From contig LJSU01000019.1 in assembly GCA_001314705.1 (NCBI GenBank), positions 186,001-250,000 of the forward strand: a DNA stretch of 64,000 nt, given 5' to 3'. The notes under the pieces are model-generated. The model was not told the DNA's origin. It made no database searches and was given only the letters and a program-made list of their open reading frames with translations. Source of the DNA: Rhodobacteraceae bacterium HLUCCO07. GTDB taxonomy: Bacteria; Pseudomonadota; Alphaproteobacteria; Rhodobacterales; Rhodobacteraceae. Both the position numbers and the translations under genes were made by a program. Position 1 is the first letter of the stretch. Every line of letters starts with the position of its first letter. Positions 27,445 to 37,811 of the stretch are shown in pieces.

Positions 27445-27472
27445 TTTACCATCCCTTCGGCTTTCCTGTAAT
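27445..27472 (+). promoter_or_regulatory. Predicted promoter of the lptF operon
   Basis: TTTACC (27445-27450), a 16-bp spacer and TGTAAT (27467-27472) stand upstream of lptF. Transcription would begin near 27479, downstream of an in-frame ATG at 27471, which argues that this ATG is not the lptF start. Confidence 0.45.
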
Positions 27473-27521
27473 GTCCGCCCAATATCTTGTTGCCCATATG
27501 GTGCCCCGGGGGAGTGCGGAC

Positions 27522-28649
27522 TTGGCCAGATTCGACAGATACCTGCTGTCGCAGTTGATGGTGCTGTTCGGATTCTTCGCTCTCGTCCTGGTCTCGATCT
27601 ACTGGATCAACCGCGCGGTCAAACTCTTCGACACGCTCATCGGCGACGGCCAGACCGCCTGGGTCTTTGCCGAGTTCACCGCCCTCACCCTGCCGGGCGT
27701 GATCCGCCTCGTTCTGCCGGTGGCGGGATTCGCCGCCGCGGTCTATGTCACCAACCGGCTCAGCTCGGAAAGCGAGCTCACGGTGATGCAGGCGACCGGG
27801 TTCTCGCCCTGGCGGCTGGCACGCCCGGTGCTGGTCTTCGGGCTGATCGTGGCGGGCATGATGTCGGTTCTCACCCATGCGCTGGTTCCGATGTCGCTTT
27901 CCCAGCTCAAGGAACGCGAGATCGAGATCTCGCGCAACATCACCGCGCGGCTGCTGACCGAGGGCACGTTCCTGCACCCGTCCGAAGGCGTCACCTTCTA
28001 TATCCGCGAGATCACCCCAGAAGGCGCGCTGCGCGACGTGTTCCTGTCGGATCGGCGCAGCCCCGGCGAAAGCCTCACCTATACCGCGCAAGAGGCTTAT
28101 CTCGTGCGCGACGGGGACAGCGCGAAACTGGTGATGATCGACGGGTTGTCGCAATCGCACAGTCACGCGACCGAACGGCTTTTCACCACGCATTTCGAAG
28201 ACTTTTCCTACGACATCAGCGCCCTGATCGACGACCGGCAGACCGCGAGGTTCGAGGTCGGCCACGCCACGACACTCGAACTCATCCGTGACCCGGCCGC
28301 GGTCGCGGCACGCGCCGGGGCGCAGCTCGGGCTCAGCGCCGACGAGCTGCACAACCGTTTCGCGCAACCGCTCTTGTGTCTTGCCGCCGCGCTCATCGGC
28401 TTTGCCGCACTGCTCACCGGCACGTTCAGCCGCTTTGGCGTCTGGCGCCAGATCACCGGCGCGATCTTTCTTCTGGTGATGCTCAAGCTGATCGAGGGGC
28501 TGGTGACTGAGCCGGTGCGCGCCAACCCGAAACTCTGGCCGCTGATCTATGCCGCGCCGCTTCTCGGACTGGGGGCCGCGGCGGGGCTCCTGGGCTTCGC
28601 CGCGCGCAGCCGCGCCCCGCGCCGTGCCAGACCGGAGGCCACGGCATGA
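27522..28649 (+). CDS. lptF: LPS export permease LptF
   Basis: A 375-residue inner-membrane subunit of LptB2FG, which extracts LPS from the inner membrane. The N-terminal helix pair follows LARFDRYLLSQLMVLFGFFA, VYVTNRLSSESELTVMQATG is the family motif, a periplasmic jellyroll domain fills the middle, and more helices close the C-terminus. I chose the TTG at 27522, where GGGGGAG lies 7-8 nt upstream and where family proteins begin; ATG codons at 27471 and 27498 are alternatives. The stop overlaps lptG by ATGA. Confidence 0.93.
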   Translation: MARFDRYLLSQLMVLFGFFALVLVSIYWINRAVKLFDTLIGDGQTAWVFAEFTALTLPGVIRLVLPVAGFAAAVYVTNRLSSESELTVMQATGFSPWRLARPVLVFGLIVAGMMSVLTHALVPMSLSQLKEREIEISRNITARLLTEGTFLHPSEGVTFYIREITPEGALRDVFLSDRRSPGESLTYTAQEAYLVRDGDSAKLVMIDGLSQSHSHATERLFTTHFEDFSYDISALIDDRQTARFEVGHATTLELIRDPAAVAARAGAQLGLSADELHNRFAQPLLCLAAALIGFAALLTGTFSRFGVWRQITGAIFLLVMLKLIEGLVTEPVRANPKLWPLIYAAPLLGLGAAAGLLGFAARSRAPRRARPEATA

Positions 28650-29743
28650 GGCTCCACCTCTATTTCGCGCGCAAGTTCGCCTGGACCTTCAGCGGGCTGT
28701 TGTTCCTGTTCTTCCTGCTCCAGGTGCTTGTGGACCTCATCGAACAGATCCGCAAACTCGACAGCACCAATGCCGGTTTCGCCGACATCGTCGGGCTGAC
28801 GCTGCTCAGCGCGCCGGGCGGGCTCAACACGATCCTGCCGCTGGTGATGATTCTCGCCACGGTCGCGCTCTTCATCGGCCTGGCGCGCTCGTCCGAACTG
28901 GTGGTGGTGCGCGCGGCGGGCCGCTCCGGTCTCAAGACGCTTTCCGCCCCGGTCCTGGTGGCCATACTCATCGGCGGTCTTGCGGTCAGCACCTTCAACC
29001 CGATCGTCTCGGCCACGTCGAAACGCTATCAGGAACTCTTCCAGCGGCATGTCGCGGGCGGTGAAGACGTGCTGTCGATCTCCTCCGAGGGGCTCTGGCT
29101 GCGCCAGGGCGGACCCGAGGGCCAGACCGTGATCCGTGCCACCGAGGCCAATGCGGACGCCTCGATCCTCTATGACCTCAGTTTCATCACCTACGCGCCG
29201 GGCGGTGGCCCGCTGCGCCGGATCGAGGCACGCGAGGCGCAGCTTGCGGATGGTGCGTGGCACATGCGTGACGCCAAGTCCTGGCCACTTTCCGGCGGCC
29301 TCAACCCCGAGGCCGGCGCCCAAACCCACAGCGAACTGGACCTTCCCTCGTCGCTCACGCAGGATCGCATCCGCGACAGTTTCGGCCGCCCCGACGCGAT
29401 CTCGGTCTGGGATCTGCCACAGGTCATCGCACAGCTTGAACAGGCCGGGTTCTCGCCACGCCGCCACGCCGTCTGGCTTCAGATGGAACTGGCGCGGCCC
29501 CTGTTTCTCGTCTCGATGGTGCTGATCGGCGCGGCCTTCACCATGCGCCACCAACGCGGCGGCGGCACCGGAATCGCTGTGCTGGCCTCTCTGCTGATCG
29601 GCTTTTCGCTCTACTTCATCCGCAATTTCGGACAGATCCTCGGCGAAAACGGCCAGATCCCGGTGATGCTCGCGGCCTGGGCCCCGCCAGTGGCCTCGGT
29701 GCTTCTGGGCCTCGGCCTCGTGCTCAGCACGGAGGACGGATGA
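28646..29743 (+). CDS. lptG: LPS export permease LptG
   Basis: A 365-residue partner of LptF with the same layout: two N-terminal helices (LHLYFARKFAWTFSGLLFLF), the SSELVVVRAAGRSGLKTL coupling segment, a periplasmic beta-jellyroll and C-terminal helices. ATGA overlaps at both ends (with lptF and lptD) imply co-translation. Together with the LptB ATPase encoded elsewhere it drives LPS toward LptD. Confidence 0.95.
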   Translation: MRLHLYFARKFAWTFSGLLFLFFLLQVLVDLIEQIRKLDSTNAGFADIVGLTLLSAPGGLNTILPLVMILATVALFIGLARSSELVVVRAAGRSGLKTLSAPVLVAILIGGLAVSTFNPIVSATSKRYQELFQRHVAGGEDVLSISSEGLWLRQGGPEGQTVIRATEANADASILYDLSFITYAPGGGPLRRIEAREAQLADGAWHMRDAKSWPLSGGLNPEAGAQTHSELDLPSSLTQDRIRDSFGRPDAISVWDLPQVIAQLEQAGFSPRRHAVWLQMELARPLFLVSMVLIGAAFTMRHQRGGGTGIAVLASLLIGFSLYFIRNFGQILGENGQIPVMLAAWAPPVASVLLGLGLVLSTEDG

Positions 29744-31932
29744 TGCGCATACGCCTTCACCTGATCTGCGCCATGCTGCTCACCGCCCTTTGCCTGTCCG
29801 TCGCCCTGCCCGTTCCCGCCACGGCACAGGACGAGCGACCGACGCAATCCCGGGGCGCCGACCCCGCCATCCTTGTCGCCGACAAGGTCTTTCTCGAAGG
29901 CAAGACGCGGCTTGTTGCCGAAGGCAATGTCGAGGCATTGCAGGACGGCACGCGGATCAAGGCGCGCCGCATCGCCTATGATCGCGAAACCGATCGCCTC
30001 ACCATCGACGGGCCGATCACCATCTCGCAAGGCGAGGACACGCTGGTCCTGGCCGATGCCGCCGAGATGGCTGCTGGCTTTCGCAACGGGCTGCTGAGCG
30101 GGGCGCGCATGGTGCTCAACCAGCAGGTTCAGCTTGCCGCGCATCAACTCAACCGCATCAACGGCCGCTATTCGCAGCTCTACAAGACCGCCGTCACCTC
30201 CTGCCGGGTCTGCAACTCCAGCGAACCACCGCTCTGGCAGATCCGCGCCCGCAAGGTGACCCATGACCAGATCGAGCGACAGATCTATTTCGAGGACGCA
30301 CAACTGCGGGTCATGGATGTGCCGATCTTCTACCTGCCCCGGCTGCGCCTGCCCGACCCGACCCTCGAACGCGCCAGCGGTTTCCTTGTGCCCAGCCTGC
30401 GTGGCAATTCGCGGCTGAGCACCGGCATCCGCATCCCGTATTTCATCCGGCTTGGCGACCATCGCGACCTGACCGTCGCACCGTTCGTCTCGCCCAACAC
30501 GCGCACGCTCGAACTGCGCTATCGCCAGGCATTCCGCCGAGGGCGAATCGAATTCGAGGGCGCGGTGTCGAATGACACGATCTATCCCAACACGCGCGCC
30601 TACCTTTTCGGCCGGGGCCAGTTCGATCTCAAACGCGATTTCAAACTCGGTTTCAACATCGAGATGGTCAGCGACAAGAGCTACCTGATCGACTATGACT
30701 ATTCCGATACCGACCGGCTCAAAAGCGATATCACCATCGGCCGTGCGCGCCGCGACGAATACATCGGAGGCGCGTTGGTGCATTACCACAGCCTGCGCGT
30801 CAGCGAAGACGCCTCGACCCAGCCCACCATCATCGGCGATTTCGACTACGAGCGGCGGTTCTTTCCCCGCACGCTGGGGGGCGAGCTTCGGGTTTCGGCC
30901 GGCGCGCATTCGCATTTCCGCTATTCCACCTTGTCCGTCGACGGACCCGATTCCGACGCGATTGTCGACGGGCGTGACGTGACCCGGCTCGGACTCGAGG
31001 CGAATTGGCGGCGCAGCTGGACCCTCGCGGGCGGCATCCGGGCCCGTATGCAGACCGGCTTCGCCGCCGACAAGTTCATCACCGGCGACGACTCCACCCG
31101 GCGCCGCCATGACGCGCAGGTCACCCCGATGGCTGCCGTCACCCTGCGCTGGCCCTGGCAGAAGGTCACGCCGACCGGCGCGGCGCATGTGGTCGAGCCG
31201 GTGGTGCAATTCGGCTGGACCGGCGGCGAGCGGCTCTCGAATGCCAATGACGAAAGCACCCGGGTCGAGTTCGACGAGGGCAACCTGCTGTCGCTCTCGC
31301 GCTTTCCGGCCCCCGACCGGCGCGAACGCGGGGCGGTCACGACCTATGGCCTCAACTGGAACCGGCTCGGCCCGGACGGCTGGCAATCGGATCTGACGCT
31401 GGGCCAGGTCACACGCGCAGACGCCGACAACGCCTTTTCGCCGACATCGGGGCTGCGCGGCACCCGCTCGGATCTGCTGATCGCCGGCCAGCTCAGATCG
31501 GCCCAGGGCCTGTCACTCACCGCGCGGGGGCTCTTTGACAAGAACCTCGATCTCTCCAAGGGCGAGGCCCGCGCCGGTTACCACACCTCGCGCCTCGGCC
31601 TCGGGGCAAGCTATGTCTGGCTTGGCCCCGACGCCTTCGAGGATCGGCCCAACACCGTGTCGGAATGGTCGCTCGACGGGCTTTACCGGGTCGGCCGGCA
31701 CTGGTCGGGTCGTGCCAACGTGCGCTACGACGTGGTCTCGAACAAGACCGCCGAGGCCGGGGTTGGCCTGATCTACCGCAACGAATGCGTCGAGATCGAT
31801 CTTTCGCTCTCGCGTCGCTTCACCTCATCCGTTATCCTGACCCCATCGACGGATTTCAGCTTTACGGTAGGGATCAAGGGCTTCTCGGCCGGCGGCAACG
31901 ACAAGAGCTATACCCGAACATGCAGGAACTAG
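29740..31932 (+). CDS. lptD: LPS assembly outer-membrane protein LptD
   Basis: A 730-residue outer-membrane translocon. A signal peptide (MMRIRLHLICAMLLTALCLS and onward, ending near ATAQ) is followed by an OstA-like periplasmic domain (ADKVFLEGKTRLVAEGNVEA) and a C-terminal beta-barrel of alternating hydrophobic strands. Cys residues occur as CRVC near residue 150 and as two near the C-terminus (NECVEI, TCRN), compatible with the inter-domain disulfides known for LptD. The gene overlaps lptG by ATGA. It ends just before surA, whose product helps to fold it. Confidence 0.95.
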   Translation: MMRIRLHLICAMLLTALCLSVALPVPATAQDERPTQSRGADPAILVADKVFLEGKTRLVAEGNVEALQDGTRIKARRIAYDRETDRLTIDGPITISQGEDTLVLADAAEMAAGFRNGLLSGARMVLNQQVQLAAHQLNRINGRYSQLYKTAVTSCRVCNSSEPPLWQIRARKVTHDQIERQIYFEDAQLRVMDVPIFYLPRLRLPDPTLERASGFLVPSLRGNSRLSTGIRIPYFIRLGDHRDLTVAPFVSPNTRTLELRYRQAFRRGRIEFEGAVSNDTIYPNTRAYLFGRGQFDLKRDFKLGFNIEMVSDKSYLIDYDYSDTDRLKSDITIGRARRDEYIGGALVHYHSLRVSEDASTQPTIIGDFDYERRFFPRTLGGELRVSAGAHSHFRYSTLSVDGPDSDAIVDGRDVTRLGLEANWRRSWTLAGGIRARMQTGFAADKFITGDDSTRRRHDAQVTPMAAVTLRWPWQKVTPTGAAHVVEPVVQFGWTGGERLSNANDESTRVEFDEGNLLSLSRFPAPDRRERGAVTTYGLNWNRLGPDGWQSDLTLGQVTRADADNAFSPTSGLRGTRSDLLIAGQLRSAQGLSLTARGLFDKNLDLSKGEARAGYHTSRLGLGASYVWLGPDAFEDRPNTVSEWSLDGLYRVGRHWSGRANVRYDVVSNKTAEAGVGLIYRNECVEIDLSLSRRFTSSVILTPSTDFSFTVGIKGFSAGGNDKSYTRTCRN

Positions 31933-31940
31933 GCAGACCC

Positions 31941-33185
31941 ATGAGCAGACTGACACACCCCATGCATTCGTTGATCCGCACCACGCTGGCGCTGGCCACC
32001 CTTGCATGGATCGCAACCGGCGCGCCACAGGCGGCCCATGCCCAGAGCCTGTTCGAACCCGCGATCAAGGTGAATGACAATGTCATCACCCGCTACGAGC
32101 TCGAACAGCGCGCCCGCATGCTGCAAATCTTCGACTCTCCCAGCAACCCCGAAGAGGCCGCCCGCGACCAGTTGATCGAGGACCGGCTCAAGGTCGATGC
32201 CGCCCGCGACGCCGGCCTGCGCCCCAGCCGCGAAGAGATCGAGGAAGGGATGGAGGAGTTCGCCGGTCGCGCCGAGATGAGCGCCGAAGAACTGATCGAC
32301 GCGCTCGACGAGGCCGGGGTCGCCGAAGAGACCTTCCGCGATTTCATCATCGTCGGCCTGTCCTGGCGGGAACTGGTGCGCGCGCGCTTCGCCTCCCGGG
32401 TCGAGGTCTCCGAACGCGAGGTCGACCGCGCCCTGGGCCAGACCGGCGCCGGCAACGTCCGCGTCCTGCTTTCCGAGATCATCCTCCCGGCCGAAAGCGG
32501 ACAGGAGGCCGCCGCCGAGGCCCGCGCCCGAGAACTCGCACAGATCACCAGCATCGAGGCCTTCTCCGAGGCCGCGCGCCGCCATTCGGCCGCGGAATCG
32601 CGCGAGCGCGGGGGACGGCTGGACTGGCAGTCCGCGTCCGAACTGCCGCCCGCCATCCAGTCGCGCGTCCTCGGCCTCGGCCGCGGACAGGTGACCGAAC
32701 CGATCCCGATCCCGGGCGGTATCGCGCTGCTCCAGATGCGCGGCATCGAAGAGGGCGCGGTGGCCGAACCCGAGTATGCCGCCATCGAATACGCAGCCTA
32801 TTACATCGACGGCGGGCGCAGCGATCAGGCCCTCGCGCGCGCCCGGAAAATCGAGGAGAGCATCGACACCTGCGACGACCTTTACGGCATCGCAAAGGAC
32901 GAACCCGAAGATGTGCTCGAGCGCGACTCGAAAAGTCCCGAGGAGATTCCCGCCGATGTCGCGGCCGAACTGGCCAGGCTCGACCGGCACGAGGTCTCGA
33001 CCGCACTCACCCGTGCCGATGGCGAGACCCTTGTCTTTCTCATGCTCTGCGGCCGCACCCCCGTCACCGACGAGGACATCTCGCGCGAAGACGTGTTGCT
33101 GAGCCTTCAGAACCGCCGCCTCGAAAGCTTTGCCAACGGCTATCTCGAACAATTGCGGGCCGAAGCGCGCATCATAGATCAATGA
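31941..33185 (+). CDS. surA: SurA-type periplasmic peptidyl-prolyl isomerase/chaperone
   Basis: A 414-residue exported protein. The signal peptide runs to AAHAQS, the SurA N-terminal domain follows (KVNDNVITRYELEQRARMLQ), and one parvulin-like domain is visible (VLLSEIILPAESGQ with FSEAARRHSAAESRERGG). The second parvulin-like region is degenerate. It assists outer-membrane protein folding, notably of LptD encoded just upstream. I chose the ATG at 31941 behind AGGAACTAGG; the ATG at 31920 would overlap lptD. The stop overlaps pdxA by ATGA. Confidence 0.92.
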   Translation: MSRLTHPMHSLIRTTLALATLAWIATGAPQAAHAQSLFEPAIKVNDNVITRYELEQRARMLQIFDSPSNPEEAARDQLIEDRLKVDAARDAGLRPSREEIEEGMEEFAGRAEMSAEELIDALDEAGVAEETFRDFIIVGLSWRELVRARFASRVEVSEREVDRALGQTGAGNVRVLLSEIILPAESGQEAAAEARARELAQITSIEAFSEAARRHSAAESRERGGRLDWQSASELPPAIQSRVLGLGRGQVTEPIPIPGGIALLQMRGIEEGAVAEPEYAAIEYAAYYIDGGRSDQALARARKIEESIDTCDDLYGIAKDEPEDVLERDSKSPEEIPADVAAELARLDRHEVSTALTRADGETLVFLMLCGRTPVTDEDISREDVLLSLQNRRLESFANGYLEQLRAEARIIDQ

Positions 33186-34159
33186 CCCCCGCGCCGATCG
33201 CGCTCACCTGTGGCGAACCCGCGGGCATCAGCGCCGAGCTTGCGGTCAAAGCCCATGCCGCGCTGAAGGACGAGCTGGCCCTTTTCTGGCTGGGCGATCC
33301 CCGGAACTTGCCCGACGGTGCCACCCCGGTCCTGATCGACACACCTGCCGAGGCCCCCGGCGCCATGGCTCACGGCCTGCCGGTGCTGGCGCATGAATTC
33401 GCCGCGCCCACCACGCCCGGACAACCCGACCCCGCCAATGCGCAAGGCGTGATCGACGTGATCGCCCGCGCCGTCGATCTGGTGCAAACCGGCGCGGCAG
33501 GCGCGCTCTGCACCCTGCCGATCCACAAGAAGGCGCTCAAGGACGGGGCGGATTTCGCCTATCCCGGCCATACCGAATACCTCGCCGCGCTCGCCGGGGT
33601 CGGGCGCGTGGTGATGATGCTGGCCAGCGAACGGCTCCGCGTCGTGCCCGCGACGATCCATATCCCCTTGCGCGATGTCCCCGGCGCGCTTACCGCCGAT
33701 CTGCTCGAGGAAACGATCCGCATCACCCATGCGGGCCTGCAACGGCAGTTCGCCATCCCCGCCCCTCGCCTCGCCGTGGCCGGGCTCAACCCCCATGCCG
33801 GCGAGGGCGGCGCGATGGGCGACGAGGAACGCACCATGATGATCCCCCTCATCGACCGGCTCCGCGCCGAGGGGCTTGATCTTGCCGGGCCGCTTTCGGC
33901 AGACACGATGTTCCACGAGGGCGCCCGCGCGCGCTATGACGCGGCGATCTGCGCCTATCACGACCAGGCGCTGATCCCGATCAAGACGCTCGATTTCGAC
34001 AATGGCGTGAACGTCACGCTGGGCCTGCCCTTCATCCGCACCTCGCCCGACCATGGCACCGCCTTCGACATCGCGGGCAAGGGGCTGGCCAACCCCGCCT
34101 CGACCATCGCCGCGCTGCGCATGGCCGCGCGCATGGCCCGGGGCGCCGATGCCGCTTGA
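33182..34159 (+). CDS. pdxA: 4-hydroxythreonine-4-phosphate dehydrogenase
   Basis: A 325-residue pyridoxal phosphate synthesis enzyme (DXP-dependent route) that oxidises 4-phosphohydroxy-L-threonine. Motifs are [13 protein letters not shown] at the start, [21 protein letters not shown], the metal-binding [16 protein letters not shown], and the C-terminal [23 protein letters not shown] and [14 protein letters not shown]. The context surA-pdxA-rsmA is conserved in proteobacteria. It overlaps rsmA by 11 bp. Confidence 0.97.
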   Translation: MTPAPIALTCGEPAGISAELAVKAHAALKDELALFWLGDPRNLPDGATPVLIDTPAEAPGAMAHGLPVLAHEFAAPTTPGQPDPANAQGVIDVIARAVDLVQTGAAGALCTLPIHKKALKDGADFAYPGHTEYLAALAGVGRVVMMLASERLRVVPATIHIPLRDVPGALTADLLEETIRITHAGLQRQFAIPAPRLAVAGLNPHAGEGGAMGDEERTMMIPLIDRLRAEGLDLAGPLSADTMFHEGARARYDAAICAYHDQALIPIKTLDFDNGVNVTLGLPFIRTSPDHGTAFDIAGKGLANPASTIAALRMAARMARGADAA

Positions 34160-34985
34160 TCCGCTTCCGCCGCTGCGTGATGTCATTGCGCAGCATGGTC
34201 TTTCGGCGCGCAAGTCGCTGGGGCAGAATTTCCTGCTCGACCTGAACCTCACGGCCAAGATCGCCCGCTCCGCCGGGGACCTCACGCAATGCGACGTGCT
34301 CGAAATCGGCCCCGGGCCGGGCGGGCTCACCCGCGGGCTGCTCTCCGAGGGCGCGCGCCACGTCCTTGCCATCGAGAAGGACCACCGCTGCCTGCCCGCG
34401 CTGGCCGAGATCGCCGAAGCCTGGCCCGGTCGCCTCACCGTGATCGAGGGCGACGCGCTCGACGTGGACCCGCTCGCCCACCTCACCCCGCCGATCCGCA
34501 TCGCCGCCAACCTGCCCTATAACGTCGGCACCGAGTTGCTGGTGCGCTGGCTCACGCCGCCCGATTGGCCGCCCTTCTGGCAAAGCCTCACGCTGATGTT
34601 CCAGCGCGAAGTCGCCGAACGGATCGTGGCCGCACCGGGCTCCAAGGTTTACGGGCGGCTTGCGCTGCTGGCGCAATGGCGCTGCGACGCGCGCATCGTG
34701 ATGAGCCTGCCACCACAGGCCTTTACGCCGCCGCCCAAGGTCTCGTCCGCGGTCGTGCAGTTGACCGCCCTGCCCGCGCCGCGCTTTCCGGCAGACGCGA
34801 AAACCCTCGAACGGGTGGTGGCGATGGCCTTCAACCAGCGCCGCAAGATGCTGCGCGCCGCGCTCAAGGGGCTGGCCCCCGATATCGAGGAAAAGCTCGT
34901 CGCCGCGGGCATCGCCCCCACCGACCGCGCCGAAACCGTCGATCTTGAAAGGTTTTGCGCGCTTGCGCGGCTGATCGCAAAATGA
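34149..34985 (+). CDS. rsmA: 16S rRNA dimethyladenosine transferase
   Basis: A 278-residue SAM-dependent enzyme that dimethylates two adjacent adenines near the 3' end of 16S rRNA. Motifs are [20 protein letters not shown] motif [25 protein letters not shown] (motif IV) and a C-terminal helical domain with [16 protein letters not shown] chose the ATG at 34149; its ribosome site is weak, but the overlap with pdxA suggests coupling. It is the last gene of the six-gene lptF operon. Confidence 0.97.
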   Translation: MPLDPLPPLRDVIAQHGLSARKSLGQNFLLDLNLTAKIARSAGDLTQCDVLEIGPGPGGLTRGLLSEGARHVLAIEKDHRCLPALAEIAEAWPGRLTVIEGDALDVDPLAHLTPPIRIAANLPYNVGTELLVRWLTPPDWPPFWQSLTLMFQREVAERIVAAPGSKVYGRLALLAQWRCDARIVMSLPPQAFTPPPKVSSAVVQLTALPAPRFPADAKTLERVVAMAFNQRRKMLRAALKGLAPDIEEKLVAAGIAPTDRAETVDLERFCALARLIAK

Positions 34986-34988
34986 AAC

Positions 34989-35008
34989 GCCCCGGCGCGG
35001 GCCGGGGC
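34989..35008. terminator. Hairpin between rsmA and the DUF4167 gene
   Basis: An 8-bp perfect stem GCCCCGGC/GCCGGGGC with a 4-nt loop lies 4 bp after the rsmA stop and between convergent genes. It has no T tract on either side, so its strength as a terminator is uncertain. Confidence 0.55.
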
Positions 35009-35046
35009 GGGAAGGGGCATTCACTCGATCCATGCGGGCGAGCAGG

Positions 35047-35604
35047 TTATTCGGCCGCCTTGGTCTCGTCGTTGCCGCCGCCACCCGTGGCATCCCCCGA
35101 CGTGTCGGGCTTGGGCTTGCGGCTGCGCTGTCTCGGCTTGGGCTTCGGCTTGGGCTTTTCGCCCGCGCTTTCCGGCGTCTCGACCAGGTTGCTGTCGGCC
35201 TCGCCGTTCTCGATCACGTCGGGCTGCGCCGGGCTGCCCTGGTCCTCGCCACCCTGACCGCCATTCGACTCGCGCTCCTGCCGCTGGGTGCGGTCACGGT
35301 CACGGTCGACCTGACGATCGCGGTTCTGCCGCTCCTGCTCTTCGCGGCGCTGATCCATCTCGCGCTGTGCTTCGTTCAGCATCCGCTGATAATGCTCGGC
35401 ATGTTGCTGAAAGTTCTCCGCCGCGACCCGGTCATTGGCCAGCTGCGCGTCGCGCGCCAACTGGTTGTATTTCTCGATGACCTGTTGCGGGGTGCCGCGC
35501 ACCTTGCCCTCGGGGCCGGAACTGTCGAACACGCGGTTGACGATATTGCCGACCGAGCGGTTGCGGTTGCTCTTCGACCGCGAGCGGGATTTCGATGATC
35601 TCAT
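35047..35604 (-). CDS. DUF4167 domain protein, basic and disordered
   Basis: A 185-residue protein. The N-terminal domain has the DUF4167 pattern: a basic Arg/Ser/Lys start, then NRVFDSSGPEGKVRGTPQQV and DRVAAENFQQHAEHYQRMLN. The central part is Arg/Gln/Asp-rich and the tail is Lys/Pro-rich (EKPKPKPKPRQRSRKPKP). Low complexity and charge suggest nucleic-acid or polysome association, but the function is not established. The family sits next to prmC/prfA in many alphaproteobacteria, as here; the gap to prmC is 228 bp. Confidence 0.86.
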   Translation of the reverse strand: MRSSKSRSRSKSNRNRSVGNIVNRVFDSSGPEGKVRGTPQQVIEKYNQLARDAQLANDRVAAENFQQHAEHYQRMLNEAQREMDQRREEQERQNRDRQVDRDRDRTQRQERESNGGQGGEDQGSPAQPDVIENGEADSNLVETPESAGEKPKPKPKPRQRSRKPKPDTSGDATGGGGNDETKAAE

Positions 35605-35832
35605 GTTGTCCTTGGTCCAGTTGACTGTCTGGCCTTCGTTTTCCCGGCTGGTGCCGTCGGCACCTCAAAACAATCCGGAACGAATTATGTATGGCTTAAC
35701 ACCGGGCGGGACCGCGACACTCGCATCCACCGCGCCGATAGCCATGAGTAAACATGCCACGCCGGGATTAACAAGGGCTAACCGGCCCTTTTCATCGTTT
35801 GGCACGCGGTTTTTCGCCTCATACGTTGCGTT

Positions 35833-36678
35833 TCAGTCGCGCTTTGGTGGCATCCGGGCACTTACGACCCGGTCCCTTCGATCAAGATCGGGGTGAACGC
35901 GGATGTTTTCAAGCCCCGCCACCCGGGCCATTTCGGTCACCGCCTGCGCCTGCGTCGGCCCGATCTCCAGCAAGAGCCGCCCGCCCGGTTCGAGATGCAC
36001 CGCCACCCCGGCCGTGATCGCGCGATAGGCCGCCAGCCCGTCACCCTCGTCGGTCAGCGCCATGCGCGGCTCATGGCCAAGCTCGGGTTCAAGCATCGGC
36101 ATCTCGTGCAGCGCGACATAGGGCGGGTTCGATACGATCAGGTCGAACCGCCCCTCGACAGCGCCGAACCAGTCGGACAGCAGGAAATCACAGCGCCCCG
36201 CCACGCCCACCGCCTGCGCGTTCTCGCGCGCCACCGTCAGCGCCGCCTCCGACAGGTCCGTGCCAAGCCCCCGCGCCTCCGCACGCGCCGAAAGAAGCGA
36301 GACCAGGATCGCCCCCGACCCGGTGCCCAAGTCGAGCACCCGGGCGAAGGGCGCATCAAGCGCGGCCAGAACCAGGGCTTCGGTTTCCGGCCTGGGATCA
36401 AGTACTTGATCGGAAACCTTGAAGCGATGGTTGAAGAAATCACGATACCCCAGAAGATGCGACAACGGCCGCCGCGCCGCCCGCGCGCGCGCCATCCGCA
36501 ACGCGGTCTCGCACTGTGCCGCACTCATCGGCGCATCCATCGAGATCGGAACCCGCTCGCGCGCGATCCCCGCCGCATGGCCCGCGATCAGGCGCGCTTC
36601 GCCCTCCGCTCCCTCGATGCCCGCCGCCTCCAGCGCCGCGCGCACCGCCGCCACCGCGTCGTGCAAGGTCCGGCTCAT
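35833..36678 (-). CDS. prmC: Peptide chain release factor N5-glutamine methyltransferase
   Basis: A 281-residue SAM methyltransferase that modifies the Gln of the GGQ motif in release factors. It shows the PrmC N-terminal helical domain, the substrate-loop [20 protein letters not shown]-like segment, SAM motif [16 protein letters not shown] and the catalytic [10 protein letters not shown] (NPPY). It overlaps the upstream prfA by ATGA, so enzyme and substrate are co-translated. Confidence 0.97.
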   Translation of the reverse strand: MSRTLHDAVAAVRAALEAAGIEGAEGEARLIAGHAAGIARERVPISMDAPMSAAQCETALRMARARAARRPLSHLLGYRDFFNHRFKVSDQVLDPRPETEALVLAALDAPFARVLDLGTGSGAILVSLLSARAEARGLGTDLSEAALTVARENAQAVGVAGRCDFLLSDWFGAVEGRFDLIVSNPPYVALHEMPMLEPELGHEPRMALTDEGDGLAAYRAITAGVAVHLEPGGRLLLEIGPTQAQAVTEMARVAGLENIRVHPDLDRRDRVVSARMPPKRD

Positions 36679-37724
36679 CCTTCCATCTCCGCCATCAACC
36701 GCGCCTGGTGATCCGAGATCAGCGCGTCGATCACCTCGTCGAGATCACCCGCCATCACCTGGTCGAGCTTGTAAAGCGTGAGTCCGATCCGGTGATCGGT
36801 CATCCGCCCTTGCGGAAAATTATAGGTCCGTATGCGCTCCGAGCGGTCGCCCGTGCCCACCTGCGCCTTGCGGTCGGCGGCCCGCGCCGCATCGGCCCGC
36901 TGCCGCTTCATGTCGTAAAGCCGCGTCTTGAGAACCCGCATCGCGATCTCGCGGTTCTGGTGCTGCGACTTTTCCGAACTCGTTACCACGATGCCTGTGG
37001 GCAGATGCGTGATCCGCACCGCCGAATCGGTGGTGTTCACATGCTGCCCGCCCGCCCCCGAGGCCCGCATCGTGTCGATCCGCAAATCCCCCGGGTCGAT
37101 CACCACATCCACATCCTCCGCCTCGGGCAGCACTGCCACCGTCGCGGCGCTCGTGTGAATCCGCCCGCCCGATTCCGTCTCGGGCACGCGCTGCACCCGG
37201 TGCACGCCGCTCTCGAACTTGAGCCGGGCAAACACGTTCTGCCCCGAGACCCGCGCCACCACCTCCTTGACGCCGCCCAGCTCGGTCCAGGCCTCTTCCA
37301 GGATCTCGAACCGCCAGCCCCGTCCTTCGGCATAGCGCTGATACATCCTGAGCAGATCGCCTGCGAAAAGCGCCGCCTCGTCGCCCCCGGTCCCGGGCCG
37401 GATCTCGATCAGCGCCGGGCGCGCATCATCCGCATCGCGTGGCAACAGCGCCAGTTGCAGCGCATGTTCCACCTCGCCCAGGCGCGACCGCAGAGTCGCA
37501 AGCTCTTCCTCGGCCAGCGCCCGCATCTCGGGGTCCGAGAGCATCGCCTCGGCCTCGGCCTTCTCCGCCAGCAACGCGCGATAGGTGTCGATCTGCTCGA
37601 CCACCGGGCGCAGCTCGGCATATTCGCGGCCCAGCCGTGCAAGGTCGCCGCCGCCCTCAGCCATGCTGGCTTCGAGAAACTCGAACCGCGCTTTGATCTC
37701 GTTCAGTCTGTCCAAGGGCACCAT
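36675..37724 (-). CDS. prfA: Peptide chain release factor 1
   Basis: A 349-residue RF1, which ends translation at UAA and UAG. It carries the GGQ loop in [18 protein letters not shown], the decoding-domain region before [20 protein letters not shown], and the C-terminal [21 protein letters not shown] chose the ATG at 37724 ([18 protein letters not shown]), preceded by GAGG and matching the family start; the frame is open for 12 more codons upstream. It is paired with prmC. Confidence 0.97.
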   Translation of the reverse strand: MVPLDRLNEIKARFEFLEASMAEGGGDLARLGREYAELRPVVEQIDTYRALLAEKAEAEAMLSDPEMRALAEEELATLRSRLGEVEHALQLALLPRDADDARPALIEIRPGTGGDEAALFAGDLLRMYQRYAEGRGWRFEILEEAWTELGGVKEVVARVSGQNVFARLKFESGVHRVQRVPETESGGRIHTSAATVAVLPEAEDVDVVIDPGDLRIDTMRASGAGGQHVNTTDSAVRITHLPTGIVVTSSEKSQHQNREIAMRVLKTRLYDMKRQRADAARAADRKAQVGTGDRSERIRTYNFPQGRMTDHRIGLTLYKLDQVMAGDLDEVIDALISDHQARLMAEMEG

Positions 37725-37811
37725 GGCCGCCTCTTTCCCCATTCCCCGGGGCCTGGTCAAGCCCGCGCCGCTTCTTGGGTTCCGCTCAGGCGCGGTTTCG
37801 GCCCCGGCACC

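Noticed and set aside
29611-31386. A 591-codon minus-strand frame opposite lptD
   Set aside because: It lies inside a tight plus-strand operon with ATGA overlaps; no start signal or family similarity.
35047-35604. Ribonuclease E-like or histone-like protein based on the Lys/Pro-rich tail
   Set aside because: The N-terminal block fits DUF4167; the tail is low complexity and gives no function.
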